Shown here: in pieces, positions 29,054-37,800 of the stretch
Position numbering within the stretch: position 1 is the first letter of the stretch
Layout: the number at the start of each line of letters is the position of its first letter
The notes under the pieces: generated by a model
Told to the model about the DNA's origin: nothing
Databases searched by the model: none
What the model saw: only the letters and a program-made list of their open reading frames with translations
Position numbers and translations under genes: made by a program
Source of the DNA: Longimicrobiales bacterium
Lineage (GTDB): Bacteria > Gemmatimonadota > Gemmatimonadetes > Longimicrobiales > Gaopeijiaceae
Assembly: GCA_028278645.1 (NCBI GenBank)
Contig: JANQDZ010000004.1
Span: forward strand, 51,353 to 115,352
DNA: 64,000 bases
Direction: 5' to 3'

Positions 29054-29083
29054 AGGCTCTCCTGCCACGGAGAGCCTTTTTTT
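29054..29083 (+). terminator. Intrinsic terminator after rpsU
   Basis: AGGCTCTCC and GGAGAGCCT form a perfect 9-bp stem with a 6-nt loop, followed by a T-run. A second hairpin (TCCCTCC-ATC-GGGAGGGA) lies about 25 bp upstream. Confidence 0.92.
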
Positions 29084-29114
29084 AATTGTACCCTGCCACC
29101 ACCACCCTCGGGAT

Positions 29115-29915
29115 CTAGGCCACCTGCCGTAGGAAGAGACCCCCGAAAGCCTCCCAAGCATCCCATGAAGACGGAGGAAGGCACTCCTCGGCCGTCCGAA
29201 CCAGAAGGAGAAGGCGTCCGTTCCAACCCCGAAGGGCAGACGGGGGAATCCCGGAGGTCGCCCGGACCCACCGACAAAAGTTGCCGTCCGAGGCGAACCC
29301 GAGCCGATATGAGGCAGTCAGCGTCGTCTCATCGGGATTGGCCAAGATCCGGGCAGCCGCCAGGAGCCGGAACCACCGCAAATACCGAGAAGGGGAAGGA
29401 AGTCCACGCCGGCGGAAGCGAGCCTTGAGGGCACCGGCCGATAACCCGAAAGCCTCACTGAGAGTCGTCAGACTGGAGTATCGGAACGGAAACTCCAGGA
29501 CCCTCCGGGAGAACCCCCTGAACTCGGGGGGCAGGCCCCGGCCCACGGTTTGTGTCAGATCGGAGTAGATCCCCTCTACCCAGTCGGAGTCTCTGGCAGC
29601 TTTTTCCAGGAAAGCCCGAAGACGAAGCGCCGAATCATCGATGCGGGAGAGGGCGAGGCCATCGGCTTCCCAGGCGTCTTCCCAGACCCGACGCGTGGGG
29701 TCGCCGATTGCAAGAACCGGCACCGACGATTCGCCGGTGAGAAACTCCCTCCGAAGCGTCCGATGGTCTTCGGCTCGGCAAACCAGAAGCCGGGGATACC
29801 CAAACCGGAGAGCTTCATGGATGTCTGCGGGCCGGTGGAAAACATCCTCCTCGGGGAGGGCCGCTCTCCGCACGGAAGCCCGTAACGTCCGATCTTTTAT
29901 GGGAGCAAGAATCAT
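29115..29915 (-). CDS. AraC-family transcriptional regulator with pseudo-receiver N-domain
   Basis: About 266 aa. The C-terminal third carries a double helix-turn-helix of AraC type (TLSEAFGLSAGALKARFRR, then YRLGFASDGNFCRWVR, then SGIPPSALRG). The N-terminal part looks like a degenerate receiver-like alpha/beta domain (MILAPIKDRTLR..., LLVCRAEDHRTL). The start at 29915 is tentative; the frame extends further upstream but would overlap the preceding gene. It is last in a tight minus-strand run, so it may regulate those genes or a distant target. Confidence 0.72.
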   Translation of the reverse strand: MILAPIKDRTLRASVRRAALPEEDVFHRPADIHEALRFGYPRLLVCRAEDHRTLRREFLTGESSVPVLAIGDPTRRVWEDAWEADGLALSRIDDSALRLRAFLEKAARDSDWVEGIYSDLTQTVGRGLPPEFRGFSRRVLEFPFRYSSLTTLSEAFGLSAGALKARFRRRGLPSPSRYLRWFRLLAAARILANPDETTLTASYRLGFASDGNFCRWVRATSGIPPSALRGWNGRLLLLVRTAEECLPPSSWDAWEAFGGLFLRQVA

Positions 29916-29941
29916 AAAGACAGTATTGATGTGACCGGGGG

Positions 29942-30793
29942 TTATGGCAACTCCGAATCCCCCAATAAGTCTTTGGCTACCCCGTGGAAATGTCGCCTCA
30001 CCCATCTCCGCCAGGATGAGGGTGGCGGCTGGAGGCTCTCTCCGGTCTCCAACCGGTCGAGGATCCCTTCGATTTCGGCCCTCACCTCCAGGAGCCGCCG
30101 CTTGTGGTAATACCCGGTCACCCAACAGAGGCCCCCCAGGACTGCTGACCCGACGGCTACTCCGGCCGCCACCCCCAGGAGTGCGGGCCCAGCTGCGGCT
30201 AGCGCAAAACCCACCCCAATCCCCGCACCGGCACCCCCACCAAGCCCTCCGATGATCCCACCGGCCATGTAGTCGTCTCGGGTGCCCGGCTCCACTTCGA
30301 TCTGAACCAGCGTGCGGCCTTCTTCCATATCCTCGAACCGGACCTCGACCCGCTTGGCGGAAGCTACGTAGTACTTTCGGGATGTCGAGGAAGCCGCGCG
30401 GGCGATTTGGGACGCCCAGTCTACTGCCGGCCGGTAAAGGAGAATGGACCGTCCTTTCCGGACAGCCTGCAACAGCTGCCCGGCCACCATGAACTCGTCG
30501 ATCTTCTGAGACAGGGCCTCCCTGTCTCCCGGCACTACCCTGGAGGCAACGACAAAATTCGGGCCATAGAGGGCCGCCACCGGCCCTCTTCCGGTGGGAG
30601 GAGATGTTCGAACTTCGGAAAGAGCTTTTCGGACGTGTCCTTCGTTCAGCCCAACGTCCCGGGCGATTCGAAAGAGGTCGCTCTCGGTGAGGCCCGAGTC
30701 GCTCCCATCAGGTTCGGACACAGCGATCTCGGCAGCTCGACGGATCACCTCGTCGAACTCTTTCCTCGTGAGGCTGCGACTCGGATCGACCAT
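29942..30793 (-). CDS. Hypothetical protein with glycine-rich membrane hairpin
   Basis: A 283-aa protein. The N-terminus (about 35-60: TESDLFRIARDVGLNEGHVRKAL) looks like a small helical helix-turn-helix-like unit, the middle is alpha/beta, and residues about 185-235 form two glycine/alanine-rich membrane helices. A basic tail follows (WRRWVRRHF). I do not recognise a named family. It sits 10 bp after the cupredoxin-like gene in the same run, suggesting an envelope-related role. Confidence 0.6.
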   Translation of the reverse strand: MVDPSRSLTRKEFDEVIRRAAEIAVSEPDGSDSGLTESDLFRIARDVGLNEGHVRKALSEVRTSPPTGRGPVAALYGPNFVVASRVVPGDREALSQKIDEFMVAGQLLQAVRKGRSILLYRPAVDWASQIARAASSTSRKYYVASAKRVEVRFEDMEEGRTLVQIEVEPGTRDDYMAGGIIGGLGGGAGAGIGVGFALAAAGPALLGVAAGVAVGSAVLGGLCWVTGYYHKRRLLEVRAEIEGILDRLETGESLQPPPSSWRRWVRRHFHGVAKDLLGDSELP

Positions 30794-30803
30794 ACCGCTG
30801 GGT

Positions 30804-31322
30804 TTAATGAACCTGTGACGACTCTGCGTCGGTGGAGTTTCCCACTTCCACTACCCCGAAGGCCACGCCTCCGTGGCCCTCACTCCTGAAGAGATACCGC
30901 CCCCGAGGGGCATTTTGAAGCCTCAGGATAAACCGAGCACCCCGATTCACGAGAGGGGGGCTGGCCATTTGCCCGCTTTCTTCCAAGAAACCTCGGACCT
31001 CCGCCGTCAGGGAATCGGCCAGGAATTCGATGGTGTGAACGCGGTGGTCCACCGTCCGGAATTCCACACCGTCCCCCGGGGCCGCCAGAATCCGAGTGGG
31101 AACCGCGTGTTCCTCGGAGCCCCTCCCGCCCAGGGTCACCCGGTGAAGCAGGGCGCCGGTCGGTAACCCGAGAGCCTCAGCTTCCGCCTGAGCCCTCGCC
31201 CGGGCTCCGCCATCGGGCGGCTCACAACCCCAGGACAAAAATCCCAGGCAAAGGAAAGGAAGGAGGCCAGCTCCCCCGAGGGAAGCCGGCCTCTTGAACT
31301 TCCGTGGCCCCGATCGGGACAC
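30804..31322 (-). CDS. Cupredoxin-like lipoprotein lacking the copper cysteine
   Basis: A 172-aa lipoprotein (LSWGC, Cys33). The C-terminal half has a plastocyanin-like plan: GDGVEFRTVDHRVHTIEF, SPPLVNRGARFILRL, and GRYLFRSEGHGGVAFGVVEV. The usual Cys of the C-x2-H ligand loop is Ser here, so a type I copper site is unlikely unless other ligands replace it. It follows the cytochrome c gene by 7 bp and may be a structural or electron-transfer partner. GTG start. Confidence 0.6.
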   Translation of the reverse strand: MSRSGPRKFKRPASLGGAGLLPFLCLGFLSWGCEPPDGGARARAQAEAEALGLPTGALLHRVTLGGRGSEEHAVPTRILAAPGDGVEFRTVDHRVHTIEFLADSLTAEVRGFLEESGQMASPPLVNRGARFILRLQNAPRGRYLFRSEGHGGVAFGVVEVGNSTDAESSQVH

Positions 31323-31329
31323 TTTTTTA

Positions 31330-31767
31330 TCAGCCGCCGTTGCTCAGAGTCCAAACATAGGCAGCCACCGCGTTCACCTGCTCATCGGTGATGGGTGCAC
31401 CACCCTTGGGCAGCATCAGGCCCGGGTGCTCCACCGGCTCCGGGACGCCATTGATGACGTTCTGAACGATGGACTCGTACGAGCCGTCGATGTTGAGCCA
31501 CACGTCGTCGGTGAGGTCCGGGGCCAGTGGGCCACCAACGCCACCTTCCAGATGACAGGTGAAGCAAATTCCGACGCCGGTGAAAACGGCCTCGCCCTCT
31601 GCAACCATGGCAGCCGTTACTCCCTCAGGGAGCTCAATATCCAAGGCCGGAGCTACCGTCTCTTCGGCGGCAGGAGCCGGTTCTTGGGCTTCTTCGGCCG
31701 GCGGAGCGCCGTCTCCACCGCCGCAGGCAGCGAGGACTAGGATCAGGAGAAGGGATGTATACCGCAT
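31330..31767 (-). CDS. Class I cytochrome c lipoprotein
   Basis: A 145-aa lipoprotein: lipobox LAAC (Cys15), an Ala/Glu/Pro-rich linker (20-45), then a monoheme cytochrome c domain with CFTCH (Cys68, Cys71, His72), PDLTDDVW, and Met118 in PGLMLPKGG as the axial ligand. It is presumably a membrane-tethered periplasmic electron carrier. It lies in a run between the zinc-ribbon and cupredoxin-like genes. Confidence 0.88.
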   Translation of the reverse strand: MRYTSLLLILVLAACGGGDGAPPAEEAQEPAPAAEETVAPALDIELPEGVTAAMVAEGEAVFTGVGICFTCHLEGGVGGPLAPDLTDDVWLNIDGSYESIVQNVINGVPEPVEHPGLMLPKGGAPITDEQVNAVAAYVWTLSNGG

Positions 31768-31775
31768 CAGATCTT

Positions 31776-32702
31776 TCACGACTTTACCTCCGTTCCGCAG
31801 GCGATACAGAATCGCCAGTTCAGGCGGAGCTCCTCCCCGCATTCCGGGCAAGGAACCAAGTTCACGTTGCTACCGCAGAAGGGACAAAACCGGACCCTGG
31901 CCTGTTGAGGAAGCTCCTCTCTACACCAGGGACAGTTCTCGAAGGGCGGAAGGTCTGCTTCAGCTTCTTCCGCCACTGGTTCCGTTTCTTCTTCGGTTTC
32001 GAATTCGAAATCCTCTACGTCCCCCGAAACCTCGACAGAGACCTCGTCCGAAGCAAGCTCTTCGTCGACCTCTCCTGGGGGCACGAGACTCGCCCCTAAA
32101 GGCTCCACTTCCAGGGGTTCGTATTCCACCTCGGCAGCATCCTCTTCCTCGATGCCCTCCAACGGGGTGTCCTCGGTCAGTTCCTCTTCCATTACCTCCT
32201 CCTCCATCACCACATCCTCGGCCGTGGAACCAGCCTCGATGGCCTCGTCACCACCCTCTTCCACCTCGTCGTCCCCACTCGCGTCGTTTTCCTCGTCCGC
32301 TACCGATGCCTCCGCCCGAGCGTTCACTTCCTCGGCGATCTCCTCCAGGAGCCCCACCTCGAGTCGCTCGGCATTCAGCTTCACGTCTGCCGCCGCAAAA
32401 TCCCTATAAAGCCCGGTGTTCGGGTTCGGGGTATCGAGCTCCTCCTGGATCTCCTTCCGAGCCGTTCTGGACTCGATGGTCAGGTAGTCCCCTTCCCCGG
32501 CCAGGAGGCGGAGAAGCGCGTGCTCGTAGTCGGCGTTCATCTCGACGCCGAGTTCGTCTCGGTGGGTTCTATAGGGGACCAGATTCTGATAGATCTCAGC
32601 AACGGTGAACGGCGAGCTGACGTGATCTGGGTTCCTGGCGTGGATCTCCCGGACAAGCGCCCGGTGAAACCGGCTCAGGACCCCTTGTTCATCGAAGGTC
32701 AT
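31776..32702 (-). CDS. Double zinc-ribbon protein with long acidic linker
   Basis: A 308-aa protein in three parts: an N-terminal alpha-helical domain (about 1-110), a very acidic low-complexity linker (about 115-245, dominated by Glu/Asp/Ala), and two C-terminal zinc ribbons (CPWC...CPFCG and CPECG...CIACG, about 255-305). Its ATG overlaps the TPR gene's stop by 4 bp, suggesting the two proteins work together, perhaps as a scaffold. No enzymatic motif is present. Confidence 0.75.
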   Translation of the reverse strand: MTFDEQGVLSRFHRALVREIHARNPDHVSSPFTVAEIYQNLVPYRTHRDELGVEMNADYEHALLRLLAGEGDYLTIESRTARKEIQEELDTPNPNTGLYRDFAAADVKLNAERLEVGLLEEIAEEVNARAEASVADEENDASGDDEVEEGGDEAIEAGSTAEDVVMEEEVMEEELTEDTPLEGIEEEDAAEVEYEPLEVEPLGASLVPPGEVDEELASDEVSVEVSGDVEDFEFETEEETEPVAEEAEADLPPFENCPWCREELPQQARVRFCPFCGSNVNLVPCPECGEELRLNWRFCIACGTEVKS

Positions 32703-33808
32703 CGGTCGGTGTCCTCTTCCAGCGTAATGAGTCCTGCTTGCACCGCGGCCCGAATAAAACTCACCGGATCGGTGCAGGGAACTTCCACGCCCCTTTGCTC
32801 ATGCCATCGTTCGGCCAGGCGCTTCATGTATTGAGTGATGGGCTCGTGGGAGAAGCCCGCCAGATCCCTCATCTGACGGACGATATCGATCCAACTTCCC
32901 CTGAGAAATTGTCCGTCAGGGAGGCGGACTTGGTGGGTTTGATCCGGCGCGTCCGAGGCCTTGAAGAGCTCTAGCTGGCCTATGTCCGTACCCGTGGAGA
33001 GGCTTCCGCCGATGGCCGAAGCCTCGATCTCGGCGAGGAGTTGATCCACAGGATCGAGAGCCGATTCCAATTCCTCGAGACGTTCTTCCCACGGAATCAA
33101 GCGGGTGTCCCCGAACTCCATCTCCCAAAGGGCCCTCTTCAGCTCGATGATCCGCCACACAGCCAGGGAATCCCAATGATCCATGGGAGAGACGCGCTCG
33201 AACTCCCGAAGGGCCGCTTCCCAGTCTCCCCGGTCGTAGAGGAGGTGCCCCAAGTAGACGCGGGCCTCATACAGGTCAGGATCCAGGCGAAGGGCCCGTC
33301 GGAGATGCCGACTAGCCTCGACCTCGTCTCCTAGCCGGTGGAGACAGTAGGCAAGAGCCGCGACGGTATCGGCGAACTCGGGCCGAACGGAAACCGCTTT
33401 CGCGAAGAAGTCCCGAGCGTGGGCATAAAGGCCCTCCCGGTAAAGGGCCCGCCCCATGGTGAGCATGAGCTCCACGTCTTCGTCGAAACCCATCTCCCGA
33501 ACCTCCCGGAAATGGGCCAGCGCCTTCCCCTGATCCCCTAGGCGTAGGAGGACCTCTCCCATCCCCACCAGTGCGTCCTCATGGGCGGGGTCCAGGGAGA
33601 GCGCCTCGGTGAAGGACCGTCTCGCCCACGCAAACTCCTCCCGGGCCAACCGGGCATAACCCAGGCCGACATAGAGCTCGACGGCGTTCGGATAGAGAGA
33701 AAGGCCCTCTCGAAGCATTTCGAGGGCCCCGTCATAATCCCCATCGTTGTACAGCTTGTGTGCCTTTTCGTCGTATTCCTCAGAGCTGAGGAACCGATCT
33801 TCCTCCAC
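32699..33808 (-). CDS. TPR-repeat protein
   Basis: A 369-aa protein with about six tetratricopeptide repeats (residues about 10-205; for example ALEMLREGLSLYPNAVELY and ASRHLRRALRLDPDLYEAR). A helical C-terminal domain of unknown kind (about 285-365) includes LRGSWIDIVRQMRDLAGF. TPR proteins mediate protein-protein contacts. It is first gene of the minus-strand run down to 29115 and is coupled by ATGA to the zinc-ribbon gene. Confidence 0.85.
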   Translation of the reverse strand: MEEDRFLSSEEYDEKAHKLYNDGDYDGALEMLREGLSLYPNAVELYVGLGYARLAREEFAWARRSFTEALSLDPAHEDALVGMGEVLLRLGDQGKALAHFREVREMGFDEDVELMLTMGRALYREGLYAHARDFFAKAVSVRPEFADTVAALAYCLHRLGDEVEASRHLRRALRLDPDLYEARVYLGHLLYDRGDWEAALREFERVSPMDHWDSLAVWRIIELKRALWEMEFGDTRLIPWEERLEELESALDPVDQLLAEIEASAIGGSLSTGTDIGQLELFKASDAPDQTHQVRLPDGQFLRGSWIDIVRQMRDLAGFSHEPITQYMKRLAERWHEQRGVEVPCTDPVSFIRAAVQAGLITLEEDTDR

Positions 33809-33980
33809 GGGCGACTCCTTAGAGAGATCTCTCGGTGGAGATCGACCAAGCGGGGCTACCCCACCCAGTTCAACTCACTCGGCGCCTGAAACCTACAATG
33901 GCTACCCCCGGCTAACCACCCTGGCCCAGAACCTCCCTTGTGCTCCAGCCTCCCTGTGGGAAAAAGAGGGAGGGTCTTGG

Positions 33981-34370
33981 TCAGGATTTCCCGTAGGAAA
34001 CCCCGCAGAGTGCACAGATCCAACTCTTCCCGGACTTGCTGAGGCGTTGCTCGTCGACGTGGCGGGGACAGAAGAGGTCCTCGCCAGCTTCGATTTTCTT
34101 CTTGATGTCCGCTTTTTCCGTTTTGGTAGCTTTCGGGATGCTCAGGACGAACCTCAGTGAAGATGCGTTACACTCCATCATCACCTTCCCCACTCCGGTC
34201 TTTCCTTCCCTGATCCCGAGAACATCCAGCTGTCCCCCAAGGGGTGATTCCAGTCGCTTCCCGGCGTAATAAGCTTCGAGAGTCTTCTTGCTTCTGGACA
34301 GAGGAATGGGGTTTGCCGGGCTTCCCGGGGGCGGTTCAGCTACAGCCTTCCTATCCATTTCTATCGTCAA
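33981..34370 (-). CDS. Small hypothetical protein with C-terminal zinc-knuckle-like motif
   Basis: A 129-aa protein. The C-terminus has CPRH...CALC (C-x2-H and C-x2-C separated by about 16 residues), compatible with a zinc ribbon. The middle contains beta strands and a Lys-rich helix (KATKTEKADIKKKIE). Its ATG overlaps the glycosylasparaginase stop (ATGA), so they are translationally coupled, but no functional link is evident. Family not recognised. Confidence 0.55.
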   Translation of the reverse strand: MTIEMDRKAVAEPPPGSPANPIPLSRSKKTLEAYYAGKRLESPLGGQLDVLGIREGKTGVGKVMMECNASSLRFVLSIPKATKTEKADIKKKIEAGEDLFCPRHVDEQRLSKSGKSWICALCGVSYGKS

Positions 34371-35464
34371 TTCCGCTGGAAGAGGTAGGCAGAGTCCTCC
34401 AACCGGGTGTCCCCGTCCACCGACACGGCGAACCGGGCCCCGGCGAATATGGCGGCTCCGCCGAACTCCCCGTTTTTGTTAACAGCGTAGTAGTTCACAC
34501 CAAAATTCGGCCGACCCTCCTCGTCCAGGAGGTGCGGTTCGACCGTGAACGTTACGATTCGCCTCAGAGCCTCGAGGCAGGCGTCGGTGGGGCTCATGCC
34601 GTTTCGCATCATCTCAACTACGGTATGACCGCCAACCGTCTTTATAACCGACTCCCCTCGGCCGGTGGACCCGGCGGCACCCACGTCGTTGTCCACATAG
34701 AGCCCCGCACCGACGATGGGCGAATCTCCCACACGCCCGGGGATCTTCCAGGCCAGCCCGGAGGTAGTGGTCACCCCCGAGAGATCTCCATTGGCATTGA
34801 TCACGTTGCAGTTGATGGTCCCCTGGGGACGGACACCATCGTGGGAATCCAACAACCCGTCGCCATAGGACGCTTCGGACCGGAATCCGGTTGCTCCGTG
34901 GATGCTCTGCTCCGGGGTGAGGTAGTCGTCCCGATCGCTGAGGCGAGCTCGCCATTCTACCCATCGCCGCCGGGACTCCTCAGTGAGGAGGTTCTCCATG
35001 GGGTACCCCATGGACTTGGCAAACTCCTTTGCCCCCGGCCCGACCAGCAACACGTGGTTCGTGTAGCGCATCACGTCCCTGGCGACCAGGGAGGGGGTTT
35101 TCACACCTTCCAGCGAAGCCACGGCCCCGGCGCCCCGTGTCGGCCCATGCATGACAGAGGAATCCAACTGGACCACGCCGTCCAGGTTCGGCAAGCCTCC
35201 ATATCCCACGGATGTGTCGTTGGGATCCCGTTCGACGATATTCACACCCTGGATCACCGCATCCAGAGTGTCCCCGCCCTGTTGGACCACCTCGATGGCC
35301 CTGGCGCACGCCGCCCTGCCATTGCCGCTTCCTACCGCCACCGGCGTGACCCTCCCTAGGTGCACGGCTGCCGAGGCCCCCAACCCTGCGGAGGGAACGA
35401 TTCCAAACGCTGCACCGGCTCCGGCACCGGCAGTGGCCCGGAGAAAATCACGCCGGGTAGTCAT
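34367..35464 (-). CDS. Glycosylasparaginase-type Ntn hydrolase, Tat-exported
   Basis: A 365-aa N-terminal-nucleophile hydrolase of the asparaginase 2 family, closest in pattern to N4-(beta-N-acetylglucosaminyl)-L-asparaginase. HDGVRPQGTINCNV precedes the autocleavage point, GDLSGVTTTSG carries the Thr nucleophile, and KIPGRVGDSPIVGAGLY and GAAGSTGRGE follow. A Tat signal (TTRRDFLRATAGAGAGA) implies export. The known reaction frees Asn/Asp from GlcNAc-Asn, the last step of N-glycoprotein breakdown, which fits the mannosidase locus 22 kb away. Confidence 0.87.
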   Translation of the reverse strand: MTTRRDFLRATAGAGAGAAFGIVPSAGLGASAAVHLGRVTPVAVGSGNGRAACARAIEVVQQGGDTLDAVIQGVNIVERDPNDTSVGYGGLPNLDGVVQLDSSVMHGPTRGAGAVASLEGVKTPSLVARDVMRYTNHVLLVGPGAKEFAKSMGYPMENLLTEESRRRWVEWRARLSDRDDYLTPEQSIHGATGFRSEASYGDGLLDSHDGVRPQGTINCNVINANGDLSGVTTTSGLAWKIPGRVGDSPIVGAGLYVDNDVGAAGSTGRGESVIKTVGGHTVVEMMRNGMSPTDACLEALRRIVTFTVEPHLLDEEGRPNFGVNYYAVNKNGEFGGAAIFAGARFAVSVDGDTRLEDSAYLFQRN

Positions 35465-35623
35465 AGGATTCTCCTGAAATCAGACGTCGACTTCACGGTA
35501 CAAACAGGGGTCCTACCCCTTTTTCCGAAGAAGACCGGGCGCCAAGTATAGTGAGGGTCCCGCAGGATCGCCACCCACTATGTCAGAATCTCGGAGGGTA
35601 CGAAGGCAGGGCGGAAAAAAGGA

Positions 35624-35653
35624 CGGGAGGGGAGCTCGAAGTCTCCCCTCCCG
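35624..35653 (-). terminator. Intrinsic terminator after the 117-aa gene
   Basis: A perfect 11-bp stem (CGGGAGGGGAG / CTCCCCTCCCG, 8-nt loop) is followed on the minus strand by TCCTTTTTTCC. It ends the transcript of the gene at 35688. Confidence 0.88.
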
Positions 35654-35687
35654 CTGTCACTTTTTCTGTCGCTGGAACCGTTGCGTC

Positions 35688-36041
35688 TCAGCTTTCCTGG
35701 AGCGTATTCTCGCCAGCGGCTTCTTGAGGAACCAACTCCTCCGTCGGTACGTCCGTCACCTCGGCCTCGGCCGGGGCTGGAGCCTCAAGCACCTTTTCCC
35801 TCGGGTCGAACCCGAAGCGCTTCCGGCCATGGGGGATCGCCGGTTGACAGAACCGGATGCCAACAGAGAAGAGGTCTTGAAGGTCGGCGTCGGAGAGATC
35901 CGGGTACCGTTCAGCGAGGTAGTCGATGGTCTCTTCCATCCAGTGCTGCTGGTCGTTTTCTTCGGCTTGGAGTACGCCACAACGGTTGATGTGACTGAAG
36001 AGCTCGTCGCGAGCCCGGTTGATCATGTTTTCTTTGGACAC
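35688..36041 (-). CDS. Hypothetical protein (117 aa)
   Basis: A small soluble protein with a helical N-terminal half (NRARDELFSHINRC, WMEETIDYLAERYPDLSDADLQDLFSVGIRF) and an acidic, proline-rich disordered tail. GTG start with an AGGAGGAG site. It is divergent from hyuB and terminated by a strong hairpin. I do not recognise the family. Confidence 0.6.
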   Translation of the reverse strand: MSKENMINRARDELFSHINRCGVLQAEENDQQHWMEETIDYLAERYPDLSDADLQDLFSVGIRFCQPAIPHGRKRFGFDPREKVLEAPAPAEAEVTDVPTEELVPQEAAGENTLQES

Positions 36042-36138
36042 ATTCTCCTCCTGCTATTGCCTCTCGGGAGGAGGCCGGACCTGCTCCCGGAGCGTTTCTC
36101 GTCACGACAGACTCTTAACCTAATGGAAGGATTGGACC

Positions 36139-37785
36139 ATGCAAATAAGGGCCCCTGAATCTGAGGGAACGGGCCCGGATGCCGTGACCTTGGAGGTTTA
36201 TCGGCATCTGTTTACGGCACTGGCCGAAGAGATGGGAGCCTCTCTGAGGAGGGCCTCCTTCTCCCCGAACATCAAGGAAAGACGGGACTATTCCTGCGCA
36301 CTTTTTGACCCCCAGGGTGTGGCGGTAGCCCTCGGGGACCACATGCCTGTGCACCTGGGGGCCATGCCTATGAGCGTGGAAGCGGCCCTGGCGGAATCGG
36401 GCACCCTGGAACCAGGGGACGTCGTCATCCTGAACGACCCCTTCAAAGGCGGGACCCACCTTCCGGACATCACCCTGATCTCAGCCGTCTACTTTGGTGA
36501 CGAGCCGGTCCTCCTGGGATTTGTTGCCTCTCGAGCGCACCACTCGGACGTAGGAGGAATGTCCCCGGGATCCATGCCTTTGGCCCAGGAGATCTACCAG
36601 GAAGGGCTGCGGATTCCCCCGGTTCACCTGTATCGGAGGGGGGTCCGGAACGAGGAACTGTGGGAAACCCTCCTGGCCAACGTCAGAACTCCGGTCGAGC
36701 GTGCCGGTGACCTCGATGCTCAGCTCGCCGCCCTGCACACGGGGGAGACCCGCCTGCTGGAGCTGGTGGAGCGGAGGGGAACGACCGAGGTGTTGGCCGC
36801 CATGCGGGCCCTCATAGCCTACGCAGACCGACTGGTGAAAGCCGGAATCAAGAGGATTCCGGACGGTGTCTACGAAGCCGAAGACTCCATGGACGATGAC
36901 GGCTTTGGATCGGGCCCGGTCCCCATCAAACTGCGGATGGAGGTGACCGGGGACCGGATTCAGTTGGACTTTGCCGGCACTTCACCACAAACCAGGGGTG
37001 GAATCAACGCCGTGGCGGCCATCACCTCCTCTGCCACCCGGTACGTGGTCCGGTGCATGGTGGAAGCTCTCCTGGGGACTCCCCTCCCCGCCGGGGGAGG
37101 GTCCATGTCCGCGGTGGAGCTTTTGCTGCCGCCCGGGTCCCTGGTCAACGCATCACCCCCTGTCTCCGTCGCAGCAGGGAACGTGGAGACCAGCCAGCGG
37201 ATCACCGACGTACTCCTCCAGGTGTTCGGGGAGGCCCTACCGGACCTTGCGCCGGCGCTCTCACAAGGGACCATGAACAACACCACGGTGGGTGGAATCG
37301 ATCACCGTTCGGGGGAGACCTTCGCCTACTATGAGACGGTGGGTGGTGGTCTCGGTGCGGCCCCTCAGGGACCGGGTCTCTCGGGGGTTCACAGCCACAT
37401 GTCGAACTCTCTCAACACTCCCATCGAGGCGTTGGAGCACGCTTATCCTTTCCGAGTGGCCCACTACGGAATCCGGCGAGAGAGCGGTGGGCAGGGTACC
37501 AACCGGGGAGGAGACGGCTTGCGAAGGGATATCCAGCTTCTCACCCCCGGCCGGGTGACGCTCCTGACGGAACGGCGCCTTCAGGGACCCCGGGGCGCAG
37601 CCGGTGGTGAAGACGGAGCCCCGGGGGAGAACGTCCTCATTCGAGCGGGATCAGAAAAACAGCTGCCGGGAAAGGTGACCTTCGACGCGGATGAGGGGGA
37701 CATCATCAGCGTCCGCTCGCCGGGAGGGGGGGGATGGGGAAGGCCCGTTGATCCGGAGGACGACGGGGCAAATAGCGAAGGATAG
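36139..37785 (+). CDS. Hydantoinase B/oxoprolinase family protein
   Basis: A 548-aa HyuB-type subunit: the N-terminal AMRRASFSPNIKERRDYSCALFD-like region, NDPFKGGTHLPDITL (about 97-111), HHSDVGGMSPGSMP (about 134-147) and the C-terminal GGGGWGRP tail. HyuB and HyuA together hydrolyse 5-oxoproline, hydantoins or carboxylate ketones with ATP. No HyuA gene adjoins it, so the partner must be elsewhere or the protein acts alone. The start has GGAAGGA upstream. Confidence 0.9.
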   Translation: MQIRAPESEGTGPDAVTLEVYRHLFTALAEEMGASLRRASFSPNIKERRDYSCALFDPQGVAVALGDHMPVHLGAMPMSVEAALAESGTLEPGDVVILNDPFKGGTHLPDITLISAVYFGDEPVLLGFVASRAHHSDVGGMSPGSMPLAQEIYQEGLRIPPVHLYRRGVRNEELWETLLANVRTPVERAGDLDAQLAALHTGETRLLELVERRGTTEVLAAMRALIAYADRLVKAGIKRIPDGVYEAEDSMDDDGFGSGPVPIKLRMEVTGDRIQLDFAGTSPQTRGGINAVAAITSSATRYVVRCMVEALLGTPLPAGGGSMSAVELLLPPGSLVNASPPVSVAAGNVETSQRITDVLLQVFGEALPDLAPALSQGTMNNTTVGGIDHRSGETFAYYETVGGGLGAAPQGPGLSGVHSHMSNSLNTPIEALEHAYPFRVAHYGIRRESGGQGTNRGGDGLRRDIQLLTPGRVTLLTERRLQGPRGAAGGEDGAPGENVLIRAGSEKQLPGKVTFDADEGDIISVRSPGGGGWGRPVDPEDDGANSEG

Positions 37786-37800
37786 CGCTGGCGGTGGGCG

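Noticed and set aside
22637..29994. 14-base match TGGCTACCCCGTGG near 22637 and 29981 as a repeat
   Set aside because: One copy is inside a coding region and the match is short, so chance or codon bias is enough to explain it.
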